From NCBI GenBank assembly GCA_963807975.1, contig CAWEDV010000001.1, positions 1,860,001 through 1,924,000 on the forward strand: a stretch of DNA of 64,000 bases. The letters run 5' to 3'. The notes beneath the pieces were generated by a model. That model saw only the letters and a list, made by a program, of their open reading frames with translations, had not been told where the DNA came from and ran no database searches. A program made the position numbers and the translations under genes. This DNA comes from JAACFF01 sp963807975. GTDB lineage: Bacteria > Chloroflexota > Anaerolineae > Promineifilales > Promineifilaceae. This document shows, in pieces, positions 42,876-52,961 of the stretch. Position 1 is the stretch's first letter. Every line of letters begins with the position of its first letter.

Positions 42876-42928
42876 CGCTGTGAATCCACAATCCACCTTT
42901 TTTCGATCGTGGAACTGTTAGAAGATTC

Positions 42929-45900
42929 ATGTTCGTGCACCTTATCAGCAGACTTTCGCTCAAATCCCCCAATTTTTCTCGCCTCTTCCTGCTTGTTACA
43001 CTTTTATCATGGGTATCGCTTAGCGACCTGCCCAGACTAGCGGCTCAAACCCAACCAGACATTCCAAGTTATTGGCAATATGCGGCATCCGGCAGGCTTC
43101 TCCATGTTGAGCCTGCAGACCTGGATGGTAATGGCGTGGACGAGTTCATCATTGCCGATGAAAACGGCCGGGTTGATCTGATCAACGCTGCGGGCAAACA
43201 GTTGTGGACCTTCAACGCTCCGGGGCCGGTTCAAGCGATCGGCCCAATCGCTATTCAAGGCACAGATGCTGCCGAAATGGGGATCTTAATTGGCGTTTCA
43301 GATGAGATGATTCTTCTATCATCAAATGGGGAAGAAATTTGGAGAACAACCGTCGCACCCAATATCACTGGCCAATCCTCTTTCAGCGGAGGAGCACAGG
43401 AAACAGCAGGAGAGTGGTTTGTTGGGGAGGAGCTTATTCCAGTGGCCATTGCTCCTTTTGATCAAACTGGGGACGGGCAAGACGAGATTTTGGTCCTGCT
43501 GCAGTCGGGGTATCTATTGATCTTCGATCAGGCCGGCAATCTTATTTGGCAGCACACAGATTATGCTACTAACCCACCGGATATTGAGCCGAAACTGCAC
43601 CTTTTTGATTTCGATCAGGATGGGCAAGACGAAATCCTATTTTCTGTTTTCAACCCGCGTCGATTCGGCCAATTGATTCTGATTGATGAGGGGAAAGTAC
43701 AGTGGGAAATCCCACTGTCCGGCCGTATTACCGATCTCACAGACATTGTTTTCAATGAAGACAGCCAGCCACTGGTGGCAGTGAGCACAAGCTTAGGACA
43801 AGTACATCTGTACGATTACCTGCGCCAACAACAGTGGTTCAGAACACTTAACCGGCCAGCGACCAAGCTCGCATCCCTGCCCCTGCCGGAAGGGAATGCA
43901 ATAGCCGTTGGGTCCAACGTGGGTTCAATAATTGCCTTTGACCAGGACGGCCGGCGATTATGGGAAAGCAGACTTACAGAAAACGCTGATCGCGAGGTCC
44001 TGGCTCTATCCGCCAGTACCACAGTGCCGGCTGCGAACCAGCCGGTCTTGGCCGTCACGTTAGCAGTGGAAGGTGGAATAAGCAATGCGGCCGACGTGAT
44101 CTTGCTGGGCGCCAATGGGCAAACGCTTTCTAGAATTCCGGATGTCGATTCTCTCGGGTTAACTCGCTTCAACGACAGCAACCATGATAACAATAACGAG
44201 CTGATAATTGGTCATTTCGCCACAATGGAGCTTTTGGGAATTGGTGCTGGCGACAGCGAAAATGTACGGGAATGGGAATATACGTTGGACGCTGCTCCCT
44301 CTGCCGCTTTGGCTGTCGATCTTGATGGAGTTAACGAGGAAGAGTTAATTATCGGCACCAAAGACGGCCGTGTGCATAGCCTAAATAGTGATCGGACCAT
44401 TCGCTGGCTGCATGATGTTGGCGGGGCGATTTCAGACCTGGCGGTCCTGCCCGGAGCAGATGGTGAGGAAAATAGCATCGTTGTCGTTCGTCATGACAAC
44501 GATAACGTGCCCAACACAGCGGCCTGGGTCGAACTACGTGAATCCAAAGGGGAGAAAATTTGGGAGCAGCAGCTTGACTCCTCGGTTACATCCCTATTGG
44601 TCGCCAATCTTGACCAAACCCCGGAAGCGGAAATAATCGCCGGCACGGGGGACGGCCGTATTATCGTCTTCGCTGCCAATGGGGAAAGACTTTGGGATGT
44701 GAAGGCAAACCGGCTCAGTGGTGGCGTCCAGAATCTTCATATTTTGGAAAAGGACAGCCAGCTGATTCCAGAGGTGATAGCCAGTGACCAAAGCCGGCTG
44801 ATAGGCGTTAATTTGGGAGATGAAACGCAGCCTGTACGAGAGATCACCCAATTTGACAGCAAAATCGTCGATATCTTTGCAATCCAAGGGCAAAGCAACA
44901 GTGAACTGAGCGTTCGACTATTGATCACAACTGATGATGGCAAGATACATGGTCTAAATGCGCGTGGGATCGAGATGGCCCATCTACCCTGGCCTACCCC
45001 AATTAATGGAACACCAGGCACCACCTTTCTAACCAACACCGCGAGTTCGAGCCTGCCGGCGGATGAGCATTTCCTGCTCATGTCCACCGATCAAGGCGAT
45101 CTACTGCGGCTTGATGTCCTGGATAATGTTCCCAACATCCCCTGGCGCTTTGAGGATATGGGGACCATAACAGCACTACATTGGCGCGACCAGGATTTTG
45201 ATGGCCAGCCGGATCTGGCAGTTGTGGGCAATAATGAAGGAGAAATCCGAGTGTATTCTCAGATTAATTCCCAGGATCCACAATCAGCATTTACTCCGCT
45301 GCAGCTAAACAGTTCTATCTTCGCCCTGGAAACATTTCAACGTGACTCAAACCAATCACCGGTTCTGCTGGCGGTCACTGAAAACGGTCTGATTCAAATG
45401 TTCCGGGAACAGGAGAATCGCCCCCCTTTGTTGACGGAACCGGTCGCTGAAGCGGGTCAAGGACAATACAGTATTAGCGTGACTATAAATGATGTTGAAG
45501 GGGACGATGTCAGCGTGCAATTGGAAATCTTGGATCCTGAAACAGGGGTCTGGATTCAGGATGAGACGCAGATTGTTGCCAATGGAAATGGGACACTCTT
45601 CTGGCCCCTGACATCGCCACCTGACAGCCCCGATGGCCTGAACTATCGCTTTGTATATGATGACGGATCGTATCAGGGTAGTTTCGTTCCCCCGCCGGGT
45701 CCCGCGTCCATTACCCCGTCACCCTGGGCTAGCGCGGCTCCAGCGCTCTTACTGATCGTAGCCGCTGCAGGCCTAGTACTGAGCGTCTTTTTCGTACGGC
45801 AGGCACAATCGCCGAATGCTCAGGCAGGGCGCTTCTATCGCCGCTTGAAGCAGCAGCGCAACCGTACCCTCCTGCTACTCGAGGAAAAATACTCCCGGAC

Positions 45901-47968
45901 GGATGGATCACCTGATTTTCTACTGCATCTGGCCAATCGGGCTCGACAGGCTGATGATCGATTGGTAGCTAATCTCGCAGATGGACTATTCCTTCTTCCT
46001 GATAGACCTCAAGCCGGTCTATCAATTTTGAACAGAACACTTGATGAAATGGAGCGTCTGGCAGCTCAAGATTGGCAAGATCATGAACGGTGGCAAATGA
46101 CTTGTGGAACGACACAGGCACTTCTCGATGCTCCGACGGTTACTGAAATCAGCCTGCTGCGCCCACAACTGCTGCAACTGCTCGAGTTACTGGAGGCAAG
46201 GGACCGACTATCCCCTGTGTTAAATATCCTGCGACCGATCATGACCAATCTGCATGACAGCGAGCGGGTAGACCTGGTGGAAGATCGTCTTGTTTACTTA
46301 AATGAAGCGGCATCGCGCCTGCTACAAACGCGAGAGTGGCTGCCCGATTATTCGCCGGCAATCGAGAATACGGTGGTGGCGGCTATCATCCGCCGCTGGT
46401 CTGGCATTGTAACGGCCGAAATTGAAGATTTACGGGGCCGGGCGCAGTTGAACGTGGTTTTAAAAACGAAGCGACTGGTTCCCAGTGCAGAGACGATCGT
46501 GGCCTTGGATATTCACAATAGTGGGCGAGCGGCGGCGGAAAATATCATAGGCGTGCTTGACAATGATCCCGCTTATATTGTGCAGAGCTCACCACAAGAG
46601 ATCCCATTCCTGCCCCCTGGTAGAACTCAGGAAATTCGTTTTGTGGTCAAACCACAAGTGATGGACCGTTTTCGCATTAGCCTATCTCTTACATATGATG
46701 ATCGCAGCCATGAAAATCTGACCGTGGCCTTTGGGGATATGGTTCATCTACTGCCGCCGGTGAGAGATTTCAGCCCTGTCTCCAATCCCTATATGCCAGG
46801 CACACCCTTGCGCCCAGACAGCGTATTGTTTTTTGGACGGGAAGATTTGTTTGAATTCATTGCCGAAAACGCAGGCTACCGCTCGTTTCGCAACGTGCTC
46901 ATTCTAGTAGGACAGAGACGGACAGGAAAGACATCGGCCCTTCTGCGACTAGAAGAGCATTTACCCGCCCATCTACTACCAGTCTATATTGACTGCCAAT
47001 CATTGGGTGTCATCCCTGGTATGCCTGCTTTACTCGAAGAATTGGCTTGGTACATTGCAGATGCTTTAGGCAAACGAGACATCAGCGTGGATGTGCCGGA
47101 ATTGGAGCTCTGGCAAAAGGATCCGACGCGCCTGTTCCAACGCAAGTTTCTACCTCTGGTCAAGAATTTATTGCCACCGGATACCACTCTCCTGCTGGTT
47201 TTCGATGAGTTCGAAGCTTTTGAAAATCTCGTAGCCGACGGCATATTGCCTTCAACCTTTTTTACTTATTTGCGGCACTTGATGCAGCATGGAGAACAGC
47301 TCAACTTCATCTTCGTCGGCACTCGCCGGCTGGAGGAGATGACTACTGACTATTGGTCAGTGCTCTTCAATATCGCCTTATACCGCAAGATTGACTTTCT
47401 GAGTCCCGAAGCGGCGACACGATTGATCAGTGAGCCTGTTGCCCCTAATCTTGTCTATGATGACCTCGCCATCGATAAGATACTGCGCGTTACGGCGGGA
47501 CATCCATATTTTCTGCAGTTGGTTTGCTATACACTGGTAAAGCGGGCGAACAGTGAGCAAACGGGGTATGTCACAATCTCAGATGTAAATGCTGCTGTTG
47601 ACGAGATGCTTAGTCTTGGTGAAGTTCATTTCGCTTATTTGTGGCAGCGCTCAACACAGACGGAGCGAGCCTTGTTAACGGCCGTGGCCCACTTGATGGA
47701 CCGCAACGCACCCTTTAATCCCGAAGGGTTGGTCCAATACCTGCAGCCGTATGCGGTGCAACCTGATCCACAATCGGTCACGGCGGCGCTTAATAGTCTG
47801 GTCGAACGGGATATCTTGCGTGAAGTGACTGAAGAAACGAGAACTCTATACGAGTTGAAGCTGGGGCTGGTGGGTGTGTGGGTGGCCAAGAACAAGAGTA
47901 TCAGCAAACTGTATGCCGGGAATGGTTCTGATCAACAAGCCAAACCTGCCGCGGAGAAAGCGAGCTGA
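42929..47968 (+). CDS. membrane sensor: extracellular beta-propeller, TM, CARDB-like and AAA NTPase domains
   Basis: This 1679-residue protein begins with a signal peptide (cleavage near residue 38, RLAAQ). About 850 residues of FG-GAP/PQQ-like repeats with DxDxNGxxD-type calcium motifs (DLDGNGVDE, DFDQDGQDE, DQDFDGQPD) form one or two beta-propellers. A single membrane span lies near residues 935-957 and a helical cytoplasmic segment follows. A CARDB/Ig-like domain lies near 1170-1270. The C-terminal AAA NTPase has Walker A GQRRTGKTS near 1328 and Walker B LLLVFDEFEAF near 1421. The topology is that of a one-piece transmembrane receptor that would signal through NTP hydrolysis. It lies 53 bases after the AAA/winged-helix gene. 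Confidence 0.85.
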   Translation: MFVHLISRLSLKSPNFSRLFLLVTLLSWVSLSDLPRLAAQTQPDIPSYWQYAASGRLLHVEPADLDGNGVDEFIIADENGRVDLINAAGKQLWTFNAPGPVQAIGPIAIQGTDAAEMGILIGVSDEMILLSSNGEEIWRTTVAPNITGQSSFSGGAQETAGEWFVGEELIPVAIAPFDQTGDGQDEILVLLQSGYLLIFDQAGNLIWQHTDYATNPPDIEPKLHLFDFDQDGQDEILFSVFNPRRFGQLILIDEGKVQWEIPLSGRITDLTDIVFNEDSQPLVAVSTSLGQVHLYDYLRQQQWFRTLNRPATKLASLPLPEGNAIAVGSNVGSIIAFDQDGRRLWESRLTENADREVLALSASTTVPAANQPVLAVTLAVEGGISNAADVILLGANGQTLSRIPDVDSLGLTRFNDSNHDNNNELIIGHFATMELLGIGAGDSENVREWEYTLDAAPSAALAVDLDGVNEEELIIGTKDGRVHSLNSDRTIRWLHDVGGAISDLAVLPGADGEENSIVVVRHDNDNVPNTAAWVELRESKGEKIWEQQLDSSVTSLLVANLDQTPEAEIIAGTGDGRIIVFAANGERLWDVKANRLSGGVQNLHILEKDSQLIPEVIASDQSRLIGVNLGDETQPVREITQFDSKIVDIFAIQGQSNSELSVRLLITTDDGKIHGLNARGIEMAHLPWPTPINGTPGTTFLTNTASSSLPADEHFLLMSTDQGDLLRLDVLDNVPNIPWRFEDMGTITALHWRDQDFDGQPDLAVVGNNEGEIRVYSQINSQDPQSAFTPLQLNSSIFALETFQRDSNQSPVLLAVTENGLIQMFREQENRPPLLTEPVAEAGQGQYSISVTINDVEGDDVSVQLEILDPETGVWIQDETQIVANGNGTLFWPLTSPPDSPDGLNYRFVYDDGSYQGSFVPPPGPASITPSPWASAAPALLLIVAAAGLVLSVFFVRQAQSPNAQAGRFYRRLKQQRNRTLLLLEEKYSRTDGSPDFLLHLANRARQADDRLVANLADGLFLLPDRPQAGLSILNRTLDEMERLAAQDWQDHERWQMTCGTTQALLDAPTVTEISLLRPQLLQLLELLEARDRLSPVLNILRPIMTNLHDSERVDLVEDRLVYLNEAASRLLQTREWLPDYSPAIENTVVAAIIRRWSGIVTAEIEDLRGRAQLNVVLKTKRLVPSAETIVALDIHNSGRAAAENIIGVLDNDPAYIVQSSPQEIPFLPPGRTQEIRFVVKPQVMDRFRISLSLTYDDRSHENLTVAFGDMVHLLPPVRDFSPVSNPYMPGTPLRPDSVLFFGREDLFEFIAENAGYRSFRNVLILVGQRRTGKTSALLRLEEHLPAHLLPVYIDCQSLGVIPGMPALLEELAWYIADALGKRDISVDVPELELWQKDPTRLFQRKFLPLVKNLLPPDTTLLLVFDEFEAFENLVADGILPSTFFTYLRHLMQHGEQLNFIFVGTRRLEEMTTDYWSVLFNIALYRKIDFLSPEAATRLISEPVAPNLVYDDLAIDKILRVTAGHPYFLQLVCYTLVKRANSEQTGYVTISDVNAAVDEMLSLGEVHFAYLWQRSTQTERALLTAVAHLMDRNAPFNPEGLVQYLQPYAVQPDPQSVTAALNSLVERDILREVTEETRTLYELKLGLVGVWVAKNKSISKLYAGNGSDQQAKPAAEKAS

Positions 47969-48002
47969 CGGCCGTAAAATGGGCATGGAGCAGCAACAAC
48001 CA

Positions 48003-48494
48003 CTAGGGCAGTTCTCTGGGCCACCAATAATTGATCAGCTCTGTTGAAGACTCTAAGCTCAGTTTAGACCATTGATCAATCTCAATCGAAATTTGCACGA
48101 GTGCGGCAGTAGGCATTCTAATCCACTCACCCGCCAACTCCTCTGCCAAACTTTCCATTCCTGGATTGTGGCCAACGACCATCACCCGCTGATATTGATC
48201 AGGAACGGCCTGCAGTAGTTCAATATAAGCTTCGGGCCAGGCGTGGTAGAGCTGGCGCGTAGTCTGAATCTCCGATTCGCAGCCGGATGCCAACGCGGCC
48301 GCTTCCGCGGTGGCCAATGCCCTTGCGGCGGCGGAGCTAATAATCAAGTCAGGGATGATTTCTTCTTGCTTGAGCAAGGCACCCACACGCGGGGCATCTC
48401 GTTTCCCTCGTCTGTTAAGCGGACGGTCAAAGTCAGCCAAGTTGGCATTTTTCCAGCTTGATTTCGCATGTCGGAGAATTAATAAGGTTTTCAC
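48003..48494 (-). CDS. sixA: SixA-like phosphohistidine phosphatase
   Basis: This protein of about 163 residues belongs to the histidine phosphatase branch 1. The catalytic RHA motif is LILRHAKSSW at the N-terminus, and the second catalytic His is in VVGHNPGMESL near residue 105. SixA proteins remove phosphate from histidine phosphotransfer proteins. I prefer GTG 48494, which has GGGGTGG just upstream; a GTG three codons earlier (48503) is the alternative. The window contains two hybrid-like kinases that could use such a phosphatase, but a link is not shown. Confidence 0.85.
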   Translation of the reverse strand: MKTLLILRHAKSSWKNANLADFDRPLNRRGKRDAPRVGALLKQEEIIPDLIISSAAARALATAEAAALASGCESEIQTTRQLYHAWPEAYIELLQAVPDQYQRVMVVGHNPGMESLAEELAGEWIRMPTAALVQISIEIDQWSKLSLESSTELINYWWPRELP

Positions 48495-48582
48495 AATAAC
48501 CACCCCGGATTCTCTATTTTGCTAGCCATTTTACCCCCCACTCATCGTTTGGCAACGGTTGTTGATGAGGGAAAATGGATCC

Positions 48583-48623
48583 AAAAAGCCAGCCGTCTGT
48601 GAACGACAGAAAGCGACCGGCTT
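48583..48623 (-). terminator. probable terminator downstream of clpP
   Basis: On the minus strand an imperfect stem (AAAGCCGGTCGC with GACGGCTGGCTTT, two mismatches) ends in five T, 25 bases after the clpP stop codon. Confidence 0.5.
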
Positions 48624-48647
48624 TGTTTGTGCAAATAGGATGAGCGT

Positions 48648-49244
48648 TTAGACTTCGTCCATTGAATTTACGATCTGATTCACCAGGCCATATTCCTGAG
48701 CCTCTAAGGCAGACATCCAGAAGTTTCGATCTGTATCATCTTCTACTTTTTCCACCGGCTGCCCGGTTTGTTCGGCGAATGTTTCGTTCAGTCTGCGACG
48801 CATCTTTAGGATTTCTTCAGCCTCAATGGCTATATCGGTCGCCTGACCGCGCGCACCTCCCATTGGCTGGTGCAGCAAGAAACGGGTGTTGGGCAGGCTA
48901 TAACGATTCTCTTTGTCGGCAGCAGCGTAGATGAGGGCCGCGGCGCTGGCTACCCAACCGGTTCCAATTACTTTGACTGGCGCCTGTACGAAACGAATCA
49001 TGTCGAAGATGGTATCGCCAGATTCTACATGTCCCCCGGGAGAGTTGATGATCAACTTAATGGGTTCTTCTGATTCGGCGGAAAGGACAAGCAGCTGCCC
49101 GCAAATGGCACGGGCAAGGTCCATATTGATTTCACCAAACAGTAGAATGGTGCGTGTTTCCATTAGTTTTTGGTGTAAAGGGGAAAATCCTGATTTTTCT
49201 TCTTTCTCTTCTTGCTCTTCTTGTTCGTCAGCATAGATATGCAT
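48648..49244 (-). CDS. clpP: ATP-dependent Clp protease proteolytic subunit
   Basis: ClpP forms the tetradecameric peptidase chamber that works with ClpX or ClpA/C. The catalytic triad is visible: Ser in GWVASAAAL near residue 98, His in RFLLHQPMGG near residue 123, and Asp in DDTDRNFWMSALEAQEYGL near residue 172. The 198-residue length is normal, but the N-terminus is an unusual Glu/Lys-rich acidic stretch of about 18 residues, and the site differs from the common GxAASMGA. It may be a second, divergent ClpP isoform. AGGAG lies 6 bases before ATG. No clpX is adjacent. Confidence 0.9.
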   Translation of the reverse strand: MHIYADEQEEQEEKEEKSGFSPLHQKLMETRTILLFGEINMDLARAICGQLLVLSAESEEPIKLIINSPGGHVESGDTIFDMIRFVQAPVKVIGTGWVASAAALIYAAADKENRYSLPNTRFLLHQPMGGARGQATDIAIEAEEILKMRRRLNETFAEQTGQPVEKVEDDTDRNFWMSALEAQEYGLVNQIVNSMDEV

Positions 49245-49330
49245 AATTGTCTCCTGGTGATCAGTTTAGTGACCATGATGATTCAACAATATTAGAATAG
49301 CGTAAGTTTACCAGATTTATTTGCCCTGAT

Positions 49331-49365
49331 AAAAAAGGACGCAGGCTGCAAACAGCCTGCGTCCC
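49331..49365 (-). terminator. intrinsic terminator of eno
   Basis: A perfect 12-bp stem GGACGCAGGCTG/CAGCCTGCGTCC with loop CAAA is followed on the minus strand by six T. It lies 27 bases after the eno stop codon. Confidence 0.92.
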
Positions 49366-49391
49366 AAACTACATTTTGGTCAAATGAGTGT

Positions 49392-50678
49392 TTAAAGACT
49401 GAGATTTGTAAAGGCGGCTTTGCCGGGATATACGGCCGTGTCACCCAAGCTGTCTTCAATACGCAAAAGTTGGTTATACTTGGCCACCCTATCACTGCGC
49501 GCTGGAGCGCCAGTCTTGATCTGGCCGGCATTCAAGGCCACTACCAAGTCAGCAATCGTCGAGTCTTCTGTTTCACCGCTGCGATGCGAGACCACAGCCG
49601 TCCAGGCATGGCGCTGCACAAGTTCAACGGCGGCGATCGACTCTGTCAACGATCCGATCTGATTTACCTTACACAAGAGACTGTTGGCTACCTTGCGCTC
49701 AAAAGCAGTCTCGATGCGTTTGATATTGGTCACCAACAGGTCATCACCTACGAGTTGAACGCGGTCACCAAGACGTTGGGTCAACAGCTCCCAGCTTTCC
49801 CAGTCATCCTCGTCCAAGCCATCTTCCAAAGAAATGATAGGATAACTATCGGCCCAAGAGGCGTAAAGATCAACCATCTCAGCGCCGGAAAGATAACGAT
49901 TTTCGGAGGCCAGATGATACTTCCCATCTTCATAGAATTCGGATGCGGCGGGATCCATGGCCAACCAAATATCCTCACCAGGCAAGTAGCCCGCTTTCTC
50001 AATACCTTCCATGATCAAATCGAAGGCTTCGCTGTTGGCCTTAACCTGTGGCGCAAAACCACCTTCATCACCAACGAGCGTACGATGGCCACGGCTGTTT
50101 AGCACTTTCTTCAGATTATGATAAATCTCGGCACACCAACGCAGCCCTTCACGGAATGTGGGCGCGCCAACCGGCATGATCATAAATTCCTGCATGTCAG
50201 CTCCACCGGGCGCATGCTGGCCGCCATTCATCACATTCATCATCGGAACGGGCAAGGTTCTAGCTGAAACGCCACCCAAATAACGGAAGAGGGGCAAACC
50301 AACACTGTCAGCAGCTGCATGCGCTGTGGCCAACGAAACGCCCAAAATGGCGTTGGCACCTAACCGTCCTTTATTCTCTGTGCCATCGAGGGCAATCATG
50401 ACATTGTCGATGCCCACCTGATCGGTAGGATCCCATCCCTCAATCGCTTCAGCAATTTCAGTGTTTACTGCTTCGACAGCCTGCAGAACACCTTTACCAA
50501 TATAGCGATCTTTATCACCATCTCGCTTCTCCACGGCCTCATGAACGCCAGTGGAAGCGCCTGAAGGCACGATTGCCCGGCCAAAAGCACCATCGGCTAA
50601 AACTACTTCTACTTCAACCGTGGGATTGCCACGGGAATCCAATACTTCTCTTCCGTATACAGACTCAATATGGTTCAT
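49392..50678 (-). CDS. eno: enolase
   Basis: Enolase interconverts 2-phosphoglycerate and phosphoenolpyruvate. The 428-residue chain has the N-terminal REVLDSRGNPTVEVEV block, the catalytic loop GASTGVHEA, MNGGQHAPGGADMQEFMI, the metal ligands in SLEDGLDEDDW, and the C-terminal SHRSGETEDSTIADL signature. AAGGAG lies 6 bases before ATG. It is transcribed alone between a histidine kinase gene (divergent) and clpP (same strand, separated by a strong terminator). Confidence 0.97.
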   Translation of the reverse strand: MNHIESVYGREVLDSRGNPTVEVEVVLADGAFGRAIVPSGASTGVHEAVEKRDGDKDRYIGKGVLQAVEAVNTEIAEAIEGWDPTDQVGIDNVMIALDGTENKGRLGANAILGVSLATAHAAADSVGLPLFRYLGGVSARTLPVPMMNVMNGGQHAPGGADMQEFMIMPVGAPTFREGLRWCAEIYHNLKKVLNSRGHRTLVGDEGGFAPQVKANSEAFDLIMEGIEKAGYLPGEDIWLAMDPAASEFYEDGKYHLASENRYLSGAEMVDLYASWADSYPIISLEDGLDEDDWESWELLTQRLGDRVQLVGDDLLVTNIKRIETAFERKVANSLLCKVNQIGSLTESIAAVELVQRHAWTAVVSHRSGETEDSTIADLVVALNAGQIKTGAPARSDRVAKYNQLLRIEDSLGDTAVYPGKAAFTNLSL

Positions 50679-50791
50679 GCTTACTCCTTAATTTTCTCTT
50701 CGAGAAAGATATTTCTAGCTAGCGAATTTATAGGTCGAAATATACTGGATGAACCCCTTGTCAGCAACCATTAACAAGGCCCGTCTAATGC

Positions 50792-50820
50792 TTGCCAACT
50801 GCTGCCGCCCCGGCTATAAC
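50792..50820 (+). promoter_or_regulatory. promoter of the GAF/PAS histidine kinase gene
   Basis: TTGCCA (50792-50797) and TATAAC (50815-50820) are 17 bases apart. The ATG at 50831 begins 10 bases after the -10 box and lacks a ribosome binding site. The TTG of the -35 box could be misread as an upstream in-frame start. Confidence 0.6.
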
Positions 50821-50830
50821 TTCTCTGACT

Positions 50831-52918
50831 ATGACTCGCAAATCGGCAAGGAAAATCCTTCAATTACACCAGCTTATACTAAAGCTCGTCCGCGAACTGG
50901 CGGATATATATGACTCGCATTTTGTCTGCGCTACGATCGCCTCAGAAGTAGCAGCGGAGGCAGCGGTTACGACGGTGGTGGGTCTCAGTGATCCGCTGCA
51001 ACAGCATTTTGACATCTGGATCGCGGAACCAAATGGCAGCCTGGGCCAGCATCGATGGACAACTGAACGGTCCTCTTTCCAACCGTTCCTGGAGTCGAAG
51101 GATGCGATCCGCTTGGAGAAAATTAGCCAACCTGTTTCCGAGATTGTTAACAGCGAACTCTGGTTATTGCCTGGTGAAGAAATTGCCGGTGTGCGGTTAA
51201 CGCATGCGAGCATAGAGGACCCAACCTTTCCCCAAGGGGTGCTCTGCCTTATTGATCCAAACAGCAGCTGCCCAATAGACAGCCATTGTCTGGATGATTT
51301 GTCACAAAGTATGTCCGTATACCTTGATCGCGCCCATTTACGGTTAAGACTTGACCAACAAGCGGTCGAATTCGGCGTTATTTCGGATATCAGCCATACC
51401 TTAACCTCGACTCTGAATATGGAAGATGTGTTCCGGCAGTTAACCGGTACGATTCGCAAGACGCTGCATGTGGAGTCATTGTCGGTTGGTTTAGCAGAAG
51501 CTTATTCCGGTGACATTGTTTTTGTCGAACAACTGATGGGTTCCAAATTTGAGAATATGTCTGAAATTCGCGTCAAGCGTGGTCAAGGAATTGCCGGATG
51601 GGTCGCGCTGCATGGAGAGCCGGTTATTATTAATAATGTCTATGCTGACAAACGCTTTTACTCGGGATCCGACCGGCGATCTGGCTTTCGAACCGATTCC
51701 ATGATATGCATCCCACTTATGGTTGAACAGCGGACAATAGGTGTCCTACAAGCAATTAATCGCCAATATGGGGAGTTCACAGAGCGTGATTTGCAGCTGC
51801 TAAAAGCGATCGGGGGACCCTTGGCAGCTGCCATTGAAAACGCGCGACTGCATACTGATGTTCTGGCTGAAAAACGACGAGTAGAAGCGATTTTCTCCAG
51901 CATGTCGGAAGGGCTGTTGACTGTCACGCCCGATGGGATAATCACCCATGCCAATGATGCCCTGGGGGCATTACTGCTTGATGAACCATCTGAGTTAGTT
52001 GGTCAAAATCTGGCGGCGATCAATCTTACCGGCGAAGGAGATTTATCTGATCTTCTGGACATGCTGTCCGAGGCGGATGATGAATATCTGCAAATGGCGA
52101 CAGATATGGAACGATCGAATGGCGAGCTTATCCCAGTATTGATCAGCAGCGCCGCTATTTATGATGTTTATGAACAAGTCAGCGAATATATCCTAACATT
52201 CAGCGACCTAAGCCAAGTCCGGGAAGTTGAGCGGATGCGCGAGGATTTGTTCCAGGCCATTGCCCATGAACTACGGACTCCGCTGGCCACAATCCTGATG
52301 TATGCTCGTTTATTGAGGGAAGGAAAGGCCCGTGACGAAGAAAAAGCGGCGCGGTTTTTGGGCGTTATTGAACGGGAAAGTGACCGTCTGCAGAGAATGG
52401 TGCGGCGGATGATGCAGTTGGCCAAGCAAGAGGTGAGCGAGCTGCAGCGCAGTCCGGAACCTGTTGCTCTTAACCCGCTGCTTGATGAACTTCTGCCACC
52501 ATTGGCAGATCAGGCGGTAGAAAAAGGACTGCTTTTTAAACAGCGAATCGAACCAGATTTGCCACCAGTCCTCGGAGACTCAGAACAGTTTGTAGAGATA
52601 TTCGGTAACCTGTTAGTGAACGCGATCAAGTTTACACTGTCTGGTTCGATCAGTGTCTCAGCCAAAGCAGAAGACAATCAAGTCATTGTGGAGATTCGCG
52701 ACCAGGGTATTGGCATCCCAGCGGAAGCAATTCCCAATTTGTTTAAGCGCTTTTACCGCGCGCAGACGGCCGTAGAACGGGGCATCGCGGGAACTGGTCT
52801 GGGACTGTACATGGTCAAACGAAATGTTGAGACTTATAATGGAACTATCACCGTAACAAGCACGATGGATGAAGGGGCCACATTTGTGGTTACCTTTCCG
52901 GTTTATCAGGAAATCTAG
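50831..52918 (+). CDS. cytoplasmic sensor histidine kinase (GAF-PAS-HisKA-HATPase)
   Basis: This 695-residue kinase has an N-terminal region weakly GAF-like (about 25-165), a clear GAF domain (about 175-340) and a PAS domain (about 350-470). The HisKA box QAIAHELRTPLATI follows, with the phosphorylated His near residue 478, then an HATPase with DQGIGIP and GTGLGLYMVKR. No membrane span is seen. The start is ATG 50831, just after a consensus promoter; a TTG 13 codons upstream overlaps the -35 element and is rejected. No response regulator is adjacent. It is followed 43 bases later by a cysteine desulfurase gene. Confidence 0.9.
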   Translation: MTRKSARKILQLHQLILKLVRELADIYDSHFVCATIASEVAAEAAVTTVVGLSDPLQQHFDIWIAEPNGSLGQHRWTTERSSFQPFLESKDAIRLEKISQPVSEIVNSELWLLPGEEIAGVRLTHASIEDPTFPQGVLCLIDPNSSCPIDSHCLDDLSQSMSVYLDRAHLRLRLDQQAVEFGVISDISHTLTSTLNMEDVFRQLTGTIRKTLHVESLSVGLAEAYSGDIVFVEQLMGSKFENMSEIRVKRGQGIAGWVALHGEPVIINNVYADKRFYSGSDRRSGFRTDSMICIPLMVEQRTIGVLQAINRQYGEFTERDLQLLKAIGGPLAAAIENARLHTDVLAEKRRVEAIFSSMSEGLLTVTPDGIITHANDALGALLLDEPSELVGQNLAAINLTGEGDLSDLLDMLSEADDEYLQMATDMERSNGELIPVLISSAAIYDVYEQVSEYILTFSDLSQVREVERMREDLFQAIAHELRTPLATILMYARLLREGKARDEEKAARFLGVIERESDRLQRMVRRMMQLAKQEVSELQRSPEPVALNPLLDELLPPLADQAVEKGLLFKQRIEPDLPPVLGDSEQFVEIFGNLLVNAIKFTLSGSISVSAKAEDNQVIVEIRDQGIGIPAEAIPNLFKRFYRAQTAVERGIAGTGLGLYMVKRNVETYNGTITVTSTMDEGATFVVTFPVYQEI

Positions 52919-52961
52919 ACAAGACGATCGAGTCGATCGATCAGACCAACACCACCATTTT

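Noticed and set aside
49470..50102. 210-codon plus-strand open frame antisense to eno
   Set aside because: The enolase motifs occupy the same bases; the frame is a shadow.
50792..50830. Upstream TTG start for the histidine kinase
   Set aside because: That TTG is the first part of a TTGCCA-N17-TATAAC promoter; ATG 50831 is preferred.
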